From NCBI GenBank assembly GCA_002401365.1, contig NVSW01000001.1, positions 26,800 to 68,447 of the forward strand: DNA of 41,648 nucleotides, given 5' to 3'. The notes below the pieces were generated by a model. It did not search any database. It was not told the origin of the DNA and was given only the letters and a program-made list of their open reading frames with translations. This DNA comes from Piscirickettsiaceae bacterium. GTDB taxonomy: Bacteria; Pseudomonadota; Gammaproteobacteria; Methylococcales; Cycloclasticaceae. Positions 24,311-32,811 of this stretch are shown here, piece by piece. Each line of letters begins with the position of its first letter. The first letter of the stretch is position 1. The position numbers were made by a program, and so were the translations under genes.

Positions 24311-25870
24311 TCAATGAAACTTATGCCCTTTGGGTATAAAGCGTTTATTTGCACAAATAATTAATATTAAAACAGGAACGCCTAACAGCGCAGTGATGAT
24401 AAAGAACTGCTCGTATCCTATAGACTCTACCATTGAGCCAGAATAGCCACCCAATACTTTAGGCAGTAGCGTCATTAACGAACTAAAAATTGCGTATTGA
24501 ACCGCGGTAAACGAAATATTAGTTAGGCTAGATAAAAAGGCAATGAACGCCGCGCTTGCTAAACCGGCGGAAAGGTTGTCTGCTGAAATAACTAAATAGA
24601 GCATAGGTATATTGTGGCCAGCTTGCGCAAGTAGCATGAATAATAGATTGGTTACGGCAGATAGTACGGCGCCAAGAAACAGAATTCGCATGACGTCGAA
24701 ACGTAATACCAAAATACCACCAAGAAAACCACCGACCAGTGTCATCACAAGGCCAAAGGTTTTAACAACACCAGCAATTTCGGGTTTTGTGAAACCGAGG
24801 TCTTGGTAAAAAATATTAGAAATAACCCCGAGTACAATATCTGAAATACGGTACAGACCAATAAGCGCGAGCAGTAGCCAAGCGAGGGACGCGCCATATC
24901 GGTTGAAGAAATCTTTAACCGGTTCAAGGTAGCTTTTAGAGACAAGAGTGTAGGAAATAGTATTACTTGTGACTAGAAGTTTGGCGCATAGGCTGGCAGC
25001 TAAAAGACCACAGCCTAGCCGTAAACATTCCACCAAAAAAGAGGCTAGAGGCTGATTGGATAGAGTTTTAGCCAACATATTTTTTGCGTCAACTGCAACA
25101 CTTGAGCTGACATAATAAGTAGCAATAAAACTGCTGATAGCTAAGGAGAATAGAATTAAAAGTTGGACATGATCGCGCTTATCATGAAACACAACGTCGC
25201 CACCTGTTTTGCTTGGCTCGCGAATAAGGAGCGTGGTGATAACACCAATCAGCATAACAGCTGCCATCGATAAGTAAGTCCATCGCCAAGCAGAATAACT
25301 GTATTCAGCTAAGTTAGAGCCATAATAACTGGCTAACAGCAAAGCGCCCGCTCCGGAGATGATCATGCCAATACGGTATCCCGCAATATAGCTAGATGAC
25401 ATCAGCGCTTGCAGCTCATTATTAGCGGATTCGATGCGAAAGGCATCAATAACAATATCTTGAGTGGCGGACGAAAAGCCCAGCAAAATGGCGGCAAAGG
25501 CCATCAGCGTAAGGCTGTCTTGCGCGGGATTTAATGAAGCCATTAAGATAATGGCCAGCATAATCATAAGTTGTGAAAATAATATCCAACCGCGCCGCTG
25601 ACCAAGCCAAGCAGTAAAAATAGGCAATGGTAATTTATCTACCAACGGCGCCCAAACAAATTTGAATGAATAGCCCAAGGCTGCCCAGCTAAAGTAAGTA
25701 ACCGTTGCGCGTTCAATACCCGCTTCGCGTAGCCATAAGCCAAGTGACGAAAAGATAAGTAATAGTGGAATACCTGCCGAAATCCCCAAAAACAACATGG
25801 TGACGACTTGCGGTTGTGTAAAAGCCCGTAAGGAGTTTAGCCAGCTTATTTGAGGTGTAGATTGAGGCAT
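24311..25870 (-). CDS. ampG: AmpG-family muropeptide permease
   Basis: Major-facilitator inner-membrane permease that imports GlcNAc-anhydroMurNAc muropeptides for peptidoglycan recycling. The 519 residues (E. coli 491) form 12-14 hydrophobic segments. Characteristic stretches are FLGISAGIPLLLIFSSLGLWLRE, GYSFKFVWAPLVDKLPLP, ATQDIVIDAFRIE and NLSAGLASAAFIAFLSSL. The central region between the two halves (about 205-320) is longer than in a minimal permease. It starts 2 bases after the xthA stop on the same strand and is probably co-transcribed with xthA. Confidence 0.93.
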   Translation of the reverse strand: MPQSTPQISWLNSLRAFTQPQVVTMLFLGISAGIPLLLIFSSLGLWLREAGIERATVTYFSWAALGYSFKFVWAPLVDKLPLPIFTAWLGQRRGWILFSQLMIMLAIILMASLNPAQDSLTLMAFAAILLGFSSATQDIVIDAFRIESANNELQALMSSSYIAGYRIGMIISGAGALLLASYYGSNLAEYSYSAWRWTYLSMAAVMLIGVITTLLIREPSKTGGDVVFHDKRDHVQLLILFSLAISSFIATYYVSSSVAVDAKNMLAKTLSNQPLASFLVECLRLGCGLLAASLCAKLLVTSNTISYTLVSKSYLEPVKDFFNRYGASLAWLLLALIGLYRISDIVLGVISNIFYQDLGFTKPEIAGVVKTFGLVMTLVGGFLGGILVLRFDVMRILFLGAVLSAVTNLLFMLLAQAGHNIPMLYLVISADNLSAGLASAAFIAFLSSLTNISFTAVQYAIFSSLMTLLPKVLGGYSGSMVESIGYEQFFIITALLGVPVLILIICANKRFIPKGHKFH

Positions 25871-25872
25871 TG

Positions 25873-26649
25873 TTAATCGACGTTAATATCGTAATCGATT
25901 ATTAGAGGAGCGTGATCTGAAAAGCGTTCCTCTTTATAAATGGATGCCCCCGTCACTGAGGCTTTTAGGTTGTCCGAAATGACGTGATAATCAATTCGCC
26001 AGCCGGTATTATTTGCCCATGCTTGCCCGCGGTTGGACCACCAAGTGTACTGTTCGGGGTCTTGATTGACTAAGCGAAAAGCATCGCCCCAGCCCTCATC
26101 AGCAAATAATTTGTCCATCCAAGCGCGCTCTTCAGGTAAGAAGCCAGAGTTTTTTTGGTTCCCTCGCCAATTCTTAATATCAATTTTTTTGTGTGCAATA
26201 TTCCAATCGCCGCAAATAATATGCTTGTTCCCATCCTTCTGTTTTTCAAGTAACACCGGCATTAGTCGATCCATTAAGTCGTATTTAAAGGCTTGGCGCT
26301 CTTCCTTCGATGAGCCGGATGGCATGTAAATAGAGGATACGGAAAGGTCGCCAAACACGGCTTCAATAAAGCGACCTTCGCTATCAAAATCTTGCCAGCC
26401 AATGGCTTTGCTAACAAGGTCGGGTTTTTGTTTGGAAAACAGCGCCACACCGCTATAACCCTTTTTTTCTGCAGGATGGTAGAAACAGTGATAATTACTG
26501 GGCCAAAATGCATCCGTTGTGAGCTGATCTTCTTGCGCTTTAATTTCTTGCAGACAAAGAACGTCTGCATCCAGTTCTTTCATCCAATTAAAAAAGCCTT
26601 TTCGTTCGCCAGCTCGGATGCCGTTTATATTTAATGAAACAATTTTCAT
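25873..26649 (-). CDS. xthA: Exodeoxyribonuclease III
   Basis: AP endonuclease / 3'-5' exonuclease of the EEP superfamily for base excision repair. From ATG 26649 (MKIVSLNINGIRAG) it has 258 residues. Catalytic motifs are LQEIKAQ (metal-binding Glu), YSGVALFSK, ICGDWNIAHKKID (Asp and Asn) and the terminal SDHAPL (Asp-His). An upstream in-frame start adding 12 residues is not supported by the family. The MKIVSLNINGIRA start and spacing are more like ExoA/Xth of Gram-positive and many proteobacterial types. A 15-base palindrome lies 27 bases upstream. Confidence 0.95.
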   Translation of the reverse strand: MKIVSLNINGIRAGERKGFFNWMKELDADVLCLQEIKAQEDQLTTDAFWPSNYHCFYHPAEKKGYSGVALFSKQKPDLVSKAIGWQDFDSEGRFIEAVFGDLSVSSIYMPSGSSKEERQAFKYDLMDRLMPVLLEKQKDGNKHIICGDWNIAHKKIDIKNWRGNQKNSGFLPEERAWMDKLFADEGWGDAFRLVNQDPEQYTWWSNRGQAWANNTGWRIDYHVISDNLKASVTGASIYKEERFSDHAPLIIDYDINVD

Positions 26650-26675
26650 GGCAAAATTATTGAAATAATACAAAG

Positions 26676-26690
26676 ACGGTATCATACCGT
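26676..26690. repeat. Near-perfect palindrome upstream of xthA
   Basis: ACGGTAT at 26676-26682 and ATACCGT at 26684-26690 are exact reverse complements around one C. It lies 27-41 bases upstream of the xthA ATG, where an operator would act. The 10-mer ATCATACCGT within it recurs at 11901 in the pyrD/trmL intergenic region. No known regulator is assigned. Confidence 0.5.
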
Positions 26691-26855
26691 AGACACTGTA
26701 TGAAATAAGCTGAATTAATGAGAGGATGCTTTATCTTCCATTTAGAGGGGACTTAAGCCCTTTAGTAGTAAAGCACTTGATTAACGTTGCTAAATTTCGT
26801 ATCATTCGCGACCGAACAAAAAGGATGGCAACGTCCAGTATTGCTAGAGATTACT

Positions 26856-27062
26856 ATGAAACCAGAAACGCACCCAGAATATCACGAAATTTCAGTTGCT
26901 TGCAGTTGCGGCAATAGTTTTAAAACAAAATCAACACTAAATAAAGAAGAGCTGCATGTTGAAGCATGTTCTTTATGCCACCCGTTTTACACCGGGAAGC
27001 AAAGAATTGTTGATACAGCAGGTCGAGTTGATAAATTTAACAAACGTTATCAGCGCGGATAA
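26856..27062 (+). CDS. rpmE: 50S ribosomal protein L31 (bL31), zinc-binding form
   Basis: Ribosomal protein bL31 that bridges the subunits through the central protuberance. It has 68 residues from ATG 26856 (MKPETHPEYHEI), preceded by GAGA. The zinc ligands are intact: C16 and C18 (CSC) and C38 and C41 (CSLC), followed by HPFYTGKQ, so this is the C+ form. C- paralogues replace it under zinc limitation in some bacteria; none is seen in this window. A longer in-frame reading from 26787 is not supported. A strong terminator follows. Confidence 0.96.
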   Translation: MKPETHPEYHEISVACSCGNSFKTKSTLNKEELHVEACSLCHPFYTGKQRIVDTAGRVDKFNKRYQRG

Positions 27063-27087
27063 GCTGTTAAATTATTGTTTTGAATTT

Positions 27088-27118
27088 AAAAGGCCACCGT
27101 TTAGGTGGCTTTTTTTTT
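27088..27118 (+). terminator. Rho-independent terminator of rpmE
   Basis: GCCACC at 27093-27098 pairs with GGTGGC at 27104-27109 around GTTTA. An A-run flanks the left arm and eight or more T follow the right arm. It lies 26 bases after the rpmE stop. Confidence 0.9.
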
Positions 27119-27168
27119 GCTAGAGAGATTAGAATAGAGGTGTATAAGTAAGGTCGCGGGGTCGTTAA

Positions 27169-28623
27169 ATGGGGTTTATCAAGGTTGTTTTGCTATTGAG
27201 CATAGTCGTTGTAGCGGGTTGTGCGGTGAACCCAGCAACGGGCGAACGTGACTTTGTCTTGATGTCTGAAAATGAAGAGTTGGCGCTAGGTAGGCGCTAT
27301 AGCGCAGAAGTTATGAAACAGTATCGGGCATACGATAACCCGATGCTACAAAAATATGTCCAATCGGTCGGTGAGCGTGTTGCAAGGGTTAGCCATCGAA
27401 AGAACTTATTTTATCGGTTTACTTTATTGGATAGCACGCAAGTAAATGCTTTTGCTCTGCCCGGTGGTTATATTTATATTACCCGAGGCTTATTAGTTTA
27501 CTTAAATAGTGAGGCCGAATTGGCCGCTGTTTTGGGTCATGAGTTAGGCCATGTTACAGCGCGCCACTCTGTACGGCAACACAGTATGTCTACGACTACT
27601 AATTTACTAGGTGCGCTTATTTCAGCGGCATCTGGTGTGCAGGGCGCGGGGCAATTAACCAGTCTAATAGGTACGGGAATTGTTAGGGGATATGGCCGTG
27701 AACATGAGTTAGAGGCAGATGGCCTAGGCGTTGATTACCTTGCAAAGGCGGGGTATGACCCAAGGGCGATGGAAAAAGTGATTACAACACTCAAAAACCA
27801 AGAAATTTTCGATAAAAAGTTGGCTAGAGAACAGGGTAGAGAGCCGCGAGCCTATCATGGCGTTTTTTCCACTCATCCGGCAAACGATACTCGGTTGCAG
27901 CAAGTGTTGCGCAAAACAACTAGAAACATTAAGCCTTCGGTAACGCAAGGCGGGCAGGATGTGGCGTTTTTAAAAAGGTTGTCGGGGTTAACGTTTGGGG
28001 ATAGTGAAAAAGATGGCATTACTAAAGGTAATACATTTTATCACTCAGATATTAATTTTAAGTTTTCATTCCCACGACAGTGGCTGCTTGCCAATCGGCC
28101 CAAAAGTATTCAAATAATGGCACCCAAGAACGAAGCCTTTATTCAGATTGAATTACAAGATTTAAATAAGCGGCTGACGCCGCAACAATTTTTAAAAACT
28201 AGATTGGGCATAGAAAAAACGATGTCTCAAAAAACAATAACAGTGGGTGATTACTCGGGCTATAGCGTTGTTACTACAGGTAAAACGCCGTATGGGCAAA
28301 GGAATATAAGGGTGGCAGTATTAGTTGAGAAGAACCGTGTTTTTGTGATTATTGGTTCAGCAAAACAAGCTAACCGTTTTACTTATTTTGATCGTTTATT
28401 CCTAAATACTATTGAGAGCTTTTCAAAGCTAAGTAAGCTCGACCGAAAAAAAGCAGTAGAACTGAGGTTGCAAGTGGTTAAGGCTAGCTCAAGGACAAGG
28501 TTGTTAGTAATTGCAAAAAGCTCACCCATTGCACACCACGTGGAAGATCAGTTACGGCTTCTTAATGGGCTGTTTCCTACCGGAAGTATAAAATCAGGTG
28601 ACCTGATCAAGATAGTCCGCTAG
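27169..28623 (+). CDS. M48-family zinc metalloprotease, lipoprotein
   Basis: Predicted periplasmic lipoprotein peptidase for envelope protein quality control. It has 484 residues with a lipobox VAGC (lipidated C18). The catalytic zinc motif HELGH is at 124-128 in AAVLGHELGHVTARH, and the third ligand lies in REHELEADGLGVDYLAKAGYDP. The HPANDTRLQQV stretch is typical of this M48C group. The C-terminal half (about 285-484) adds an extra domain, with AFIQIELQDL and a final SIKSGDLIKIVR that looks like the end region of longer M48 proteins seen in gammaproteobacteria. It resembles LoiP/BepA but lacks the clear TPR array of BepA. Confidence 0.9.
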   Translation: MGFIKVVLLLSIVVVAGCAVNPATGERDFVLMSENEELALGRRYSAEVMKQYRAYDNPMLQKYVQSVGERVARVSHRKNLFYRFTLLDSTQVNAFALPGGYIYITRGLLVYLNSEAELAAVLGHELGHVTARHSVRQHSMSTTTNLLGALISAASGVQGAGQLTSLIGTGIVRGYGREHELEADGLGVDYLAKAGYDPRAMEKVITTLKNQEIFDKKLAREQGREPRAYHGVFSTHPANDTRLQQVLRKTTRNIKPSVTQGGQDVAFLKRLSGLTFGDSEKDGITKGNTFYHSDINFKFSFPRQWLLANRPKSIQIMAPKNEAFIQIELQDLNKRLTPQQFLKTRLGIEKTMSQKTITVGDYSGYSVVTTGKTPYGQRNIRVAVLVEKNRVFVIIGSAKQANRFTYFDRLFLNTIESFSKLSKLDRKKAVELRLQVVKASSRTRLLVIAKSSPIAHHVEDQLRLLNGLFPTGSIKSGDLIKIVR

Positions 28624-28714
28624 AATTGACGGTTCAAGTTTTAATAAAGCAATTGTATTAAATCATCAAATAGGTGGCTTAGTGCGGCTACAATATACAA
28701 ATTAGGGAGTAATA

Positions 28715-30007
28715 ATGCCTCAAGATACACTAACGTTAACTGATAATTCTACCGGTAAAAGCACAGAGTTGCCTTTGCTAACAGGCTCTTTAGGAAACCC
28801 GACTATTGATATAAAAAGTATACCAGGTGATTTGGGTTACTTTACACATGATCCTGGATTTGGCGTAACGGCTAGTTGCGAAAGTGAGATTACATTTATT
28901 GATGGCGATAAGGGAATTTTGCTGTACCGAGGGTACCCGATAGAACAGCTCGCCGATAAAAGCGACTATTTAGAAACGGCGTATTTGTTAATTCACGGTG
29001 AACTTCCTAACGTGCAGGAACTTGAAATCTTTAAAAAGATCATTACTCGGCACACCATGATTAATGAGTCTTTGAAGTCATTTTTTAATGGTTTCAGGCA
29101 TGATGCGCACCCAATGTCGATGATGATGGGTGTTGTTGGCTCACTGGCAGCCTTTTACCACGATGGTTTGAACATGAATGATGAAGAGCATTTAATGATT
29201 TCGGCACATCGTTTAATTTCAAAACTACCGACGATTGCAGCAGCGTGTTACAAGCATTCCATTGGTGAACCTATTGTGTATCCTCGTAATGATTTAAATT
29301 ACTGTGAAAACCTAATACACATGATGTTTTCAGTACCTTGTGAAGAATACGTCGTGAGCCCTACGGCAGCTAATGCGTTAAACTTATTATTTATATTGCA
29401 CGCAGATCATGAGCAAAATGCTAGTACCTCAACTGTTAGACTGGTTGGAAGTACGGGTGCTAACCCATTTGCGTGTATTTCGGCTGGGATTGCTGCACTT
29501 TGGGGGCCGGCACATGGCGGTGCAAATGAAGCTGTATTAGATATGCTTAGTGAAATTGGTTCGGTTGATAATATTCCTAAATACATTGAAAAAGCAAAAG
29601 ATAAAAATGATCCATTTAAACTGATGGGTTTTGGTCATCGGGTCTATAAGAACTTTGATCCACGCGCAACAATCATTCGTAAAGTTTGCTACGAGGTATT
29701 GGAGGAAACGGGTGTGGAAGACCCAATGTTTGACTTAGCAATGAAGCTTGAAGAGGCTGCCTTGAAAGATGACTATTTTGTACAACGTAAACTTTATCCT
29801 AATGTTGATTTTTATTCTGGCGTTATATACAAAGCACTTGGAATTCCTGTGAGCATGTTTACGGTTATGTTTGCCCTTGCAAGAACATCTGGTTGGGTAT
29901 CGCATTGGTTGGAAATGATGGCTGACCCTGATGGCCGCATTGGTCGCCCTCGTCAACTATATAAAGGCGCGGTAAAAAGAGATTATGTTGCGCTTGCTGA
30001 TAGGTAA
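28715..30007 (+). CDS. gltA: Citrate synthase
   Basis: Type II citrate synthase condensing oxaloacetate and acetyl-CoA at the entry of the TCA cycle. The 430 residues are the usual length of the hexameric Gram-negative form. Visible are FITFIDGDKGILLYRGYPIEQLA, the catalytic His region GPAHGGANEAVL, GFGHRVYKNFDPRA and the catalytic Asp in PNVDFYSGVIY. GGGAG is correctly spaced before ATG 28715. It is a single gene closed by a hairpin terminator and converges on mrcA. Confidence 0.97.
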   Translation: MPQDTLTLTDNSTGKSTELPLLTGSLGNPTIDIKSIPGDLGYFTHDPGFGVTASCESEITFIDGDKGILLYRGYPIEQLADKSDYLETAYLLIHGELPNVQELEIFKKIITRHTMINESLKSFFNGFRHDAHPMSMMMGVVGSLAAFYHDGLNMNDEEHLMISAHRLISKLPTIAAACYKHSIGEPIVYPRNDLNYCENLIHMMFSVPCEEYVVSPTAANALNLLFILHADHEQNASTSTVRLVGSTGANPFACISAGIAALWGPAHGGANEAVLDMLSEIGSVDNIPKYIEKAKDKNDPFKLMGFGHRVYKNFDPRATIIRKVCYEVLEETGVEDPMFDLAMKLEEAALKDDYFVQRKLYPNVDFYSGVIYKALGIPVSMFTVMFALARTSGWVSHWLEMMADPDGRIGRPRQLYKGAVKRDYVALADR

Positions 30008-30028
30008 GGGTTGAATATACGTGGCTAT

Positions 30029-30058
30029 AAAAAAGGCGCCTATATAAGCGCCTTTTTT
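30029..30058. terminator. Bidirectional terminator between gltA and mrcA
   Basis: AAAAAAGGCGC at 30029-30039 and GCGCCTTTTTT at 30048-30058 are exact reverse complements. A-run and T-run flanks make the hairpin work in both directions for the convergent genes gltA and mrcA. Confidence 0.92.
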
Positions 30059-30072
30059 ATGGATCTAATTAC

Positions 30073-32571
30073 CTAAAATAAATCTTCGATAGTTTGTTGT
30101 TGATTAAGCGGTGACGCTGAGTCTCTTCCGCTTGTTTCATCGTTCATTTCAGGTGCAAAATCCTTTCTAAAGAGTTCAAAAACAGCATTAGGGTTTGATG
30201 GGGTTGTCTTAAAGCCCGTTTCCTTATCAATTAAAATATTAACGATGTTGTTTGGTTGGGGAAGGTTTTGGTTGGGAATATTTTCTAATGCTTTGCGCAT
30301 AAATGCAATCCACATAGGTAAAGAGGCTTTGCCGCCAGTTTCTCTGTTGCCCAGTGACCGGCTGTCATCAAAACCGACCCAAGAAACAGCAACTAATGAG
30401 GGGTTATAGCCATTGAACCAAGCATCTTTTTGGTCATTCGTTGTGCCCGTTTTGCCGGCTAAATCGGTTCTGCCCAAGCTGAGTGCTTTACGGCCTGTGC
30501 CACGTTTTACAACATCTCTTAATAAGGAGTTCATCAAAAAATTAACTTGAGGACTGAGTATTCGTTCGGCTAAGGGCGGTGTTAGTTGTTTATCGGGGGC
30601 TTCGTTGATGTCTGCAGTATTCTCTATGTTAGACGTTGCTAACGCGGTGCTTTGACTTGGCAATGAAGTAGGCTCTGTATTTAGAGTGCATCGAATACAG
30701 GCTATAGCAGGGTTGGCGCGAAATAAAACATCTCCAGAATAGGATTCAACACGGTCTACAAAGTAAGGCGTTACTTTAAAACCACCGTTGGCAAAAACAG
30801 AATACACAGCAGCCATTTTATACGGGTTTGCACTGCCACTGCCTAAAGCGAGAGATAAGTTTTTAGGTAACGACGCTTGTTTTAGGCCAAATTTTCGGGC
30901 GAATTGGCGAACATAGTTTACCCCAACGTCTCTGAGAATACGGATTGAAACGAGGTTTCTAGAATTTATAAGCGCTATTCTTAATCGAGTTGGCCCGTAG
31001 AACTTTCCGCTGTAATTTTCTGGCCGCCACTGTGTTTCCAAGCCGGCATCATTAAAGACAACGGGCGCATCATTGATAAGAGTGGCTGCGGTATAACCTT
31101 TAGTTAGTGCTGCGGAATATAAAATAGGTTTGAAGCCGGAGCCAGGCTGCCGGTTGGCTTGAAAGGCACGGTTGAATTTACTTTGATAATAGTCATAGCC
31201 ACCGACAAGGGCAAGTACGCCACCGTTTGATGGGTTCATTGCGACTATTGCGCCGGCAACTTGAGGTGCTTGAGATAGCTCAAATAGGTCAGACTCAGGG
31301 ATTTGTCGCAGCAAAATAACATCCCCTAAAGCTAAAATATCGGAGGCTTGTTTGGGATTTTTGCCCATTCTTTTTTCATTAATGTATGGGCGCGCCCATT
31401 TGAGGCCGTCCCAAGCAATGGTTAACTCTCGTTGATCTTTGGTTTTAGTGGTAACTTGTTGTTTATTTACCGCAGTAACGACAGCTGGAAATGTATCGCC
31501 CAAACTTTTTATTGGGGCTAAGACGGCTGAAATTTCTTCAGCGGAGTTAACAGCTGAGGCGTCGAGATGCCCAATAACGCCTCGGTAGCCATGGCGTTTA
31601 TCGTAGTTATGTAAAGCGAGTCTTAGAGCCTGGTTGGCGGCGCGTTGTTTTTCACTATTGACGGTGGTAAAAACCTTCATCCCTGAGGTATAAATTTCAT
31701 TACCATATTGCTTGAACATTTCATCTCTTACCATTTCGGCAATATACGGTGCTTTAAGCTCAATAGAGGCATTGTTTAGCTCGGCTGTTACCGGCTCAGC
31801 AAGCGCTACATCAAACGCCTCTTTATTTATATACTTGAGCCTAAGCAGGCGGTCAAGCACATAGTCACGCCTAATTTTAGCCCTAGTAGGGTTGGATATA
31901 GGGTTAAAAGCAGAAGGTGCTTTGGGTAATCCGGCGATCATTGCCTGCTGCGCTAAAGATAGGTCGGCTAAGTTTTTACCATAGTAAACTTGAGATGCAG
32001 CAGCGATTCCATATGAATGATGGCCCAAATAAATTTTATTGAGATATAGAGCTAGAATATCTTGCTTGCTCAATTTTTGTTCGATGATAAAAGATAACAA
32101 TATTTCCCGAAATTTTCGGGTATATGTTTTTTTTCTAGTAAGGAAAAAATTTCTCGCAACTTGCATGGTGATAGTGCTGCCACCTTGTTTTTTCTTACCG
32201 GTTAGTACTAGTTGCACCGCGGCTCTTGCAAGGCCTAAGTAATCAACACCGTGGTGCTGAAAGAAGCGGTTGTCTTCAGCGGCAAGAAAGGCGTTTATTT
32301 GAGTAAGCGGGACATCGTCGAATTGAATGGGAATACGTTTTTTCTCGCCAAACTGCGCTAATAGCTTTCCATCTTCACTGTAAACTTTTAACGGTGTTTG
32401 GTATTGCACATCGCGTAGAGATTCAACATCGGGTAGCGAGGGAACAATTTCATACTTTATATATAGTGCTAGTAGAGCAAAAAGCAAAACTGATACGAGT
32501 AGTAACCATTTAAAAATGCTTAGAAATACAGTTTTTTTAGTTGTTGCAGTAGGAGTATTATTTTTATTCAC
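30073..32571 (-). CDS. mrcA: Penicillin-binding protein 1A, bifunctional transglycosylase/transpeptidase
   Basis: Class A PBP that polymerises and crosslinks peptidoglycan in the periplasm. The 832 residues begin with a cytoplasmic tail and one membrane anchor (about 15-37). The glycosyltransferase domain has its catalytic E99 in AAEDNRFFQHHGVD, plus GGSTITMQVARN and LALYLNKIYLG. A PCB-OB-like insert precedes the transpeptidase domain, which has QPGSGFKPILYSAAL, the INSRNLVSIR block and the KTGTTNDQKDAWFNG motif. A CIRC cysteine pair lies in the linker around ANPAIACIRC. The start is GTG 32571. It is divergent from the pilM cluster, as in Pseudomonas (ponA/pilM). Confidence 0.96.
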   Translation of the reverse strand: MNKNNTPTATTKKTVFLSIFKWLLLVSVLLFALLALYIKYEIVPSLPDVESLRDVQYQTPLKVYSEDGKLLAQFGEKKRIPIQFDDVPLTQINAFLAAEDNRFFQHHGVDYLGLARAAVQLVLTGKKKQGGSTITMQVARNFFLTRKKTYTRKFREILLSFIIEQKLSKQDILALYLNKIYLGHHSYGIAAASQVYYGKNLADLSLAQQAMIAGLPKAPSAFNPISNPTRAKIRRDYVLDRLLRLKYINKEAFDVALAEPVTAELNNASIELKAPYIAEMVRDEMFKQYGNEIYTSGMKVFTTVNSEKQRAANQALRLALHNYDKRHGYRGVIGHLDASAVNSAEEISAVLAPIKSLGDTFPAVVTAVNKQQVTTKTKDQRELTIAWDGLKWARPYINEKRMGKNPKQASDILALGDVILLRQIPESDLFELSQAPQVAGAIVAMNPSNGGVLALVGGYDYYQSKFNRAFQANRQPGSGFKPILYSAALTKGYTAATLINDAPVVFNDAGLETQWRPENYSGKFYGPTRLRIALINSRNLVSIRILRDVGVNYVRQFARKFGLKQASLPKNLSLALGSGSANPYKMAAVYSVFANGGFKVTPYFVDRVESYSGDVLFRANPAIACIRCTLNTEPTSLPSQSTALATSNIENTADINEAPDKQLTPPLAERILSPQVNFLMNSLLRDVVKRGTGRKALSLGRTDLAGKTGTTNDQKDAWFNGYNPSLVAVSWVGFDDSRSLGNRETGGKASLPMWIAFMRKALENIPNQNLPQPNNIVNILIDKETGFKTTPSNPNAVFELFRKDFAPEMNDETSGRDSASPLNQQQTIEDLF

Positions 32572-32727
32572 GCAAAGGTTACAAATTTTTATGGATGACT
32601 ATTGTAGGTGTATTGTGAAAATAATCACATTAACAAGAGATGAATTTGCTTATATTAAAAAAAACGAAACAAATTAAAAACTAAAGCTATACTGTAACAA
32701 AGTAATATTAGTTGTTGAAATTTAAGC

Positions 32728-32754
32728 TTGATTATAACGATAAATTGTAATCAA
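32728..32754. repeat. Inverted repeat in the mrcA/pilM divergent promoter region
   Basis: TTGATTATAA at 32728-32737 and TTGTAATCAA at 32745-32754 form 10-base arms with one mismatch, separated by CGATAAA. The outer seven bases (TTGATTA/TAATCAA) pair perfectly. The position between two divergent genes suits an operator; no regulator is assigned. Confidence 0.5.
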
Positions 32755-32769
32755 ATTGATTCATAAAAG

Positions 32770-32791
32770 TATCACACCATTGTATGTGATA
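32770..32791. repeat. Second inverted repeat just upstream of pilM
   Basis: TATCACA at 32770-32776 and TGTGATA at 32785-32791 are exact reverse complements with an 8-base spacer. The order TCACA...TGTGA is the reverse of a CRP site, so it is not a CRP box. It ends 20 bases before the pilM ATG and could be an operator or an mRNA hairpin upstream of the Shine-Dalgarno. Confidence 0.5.
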
Positions 32792-32811
32792 TGAAAAAAG
32801 GAAAAAAAAGG

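Noticed and set aside
32770..32791. CRP binding site upstream of pilM
   Set aside because: The half-sites are in the reverse order (TCACA-N8-TGTGA instead of TGTGA-N6-TCACA).
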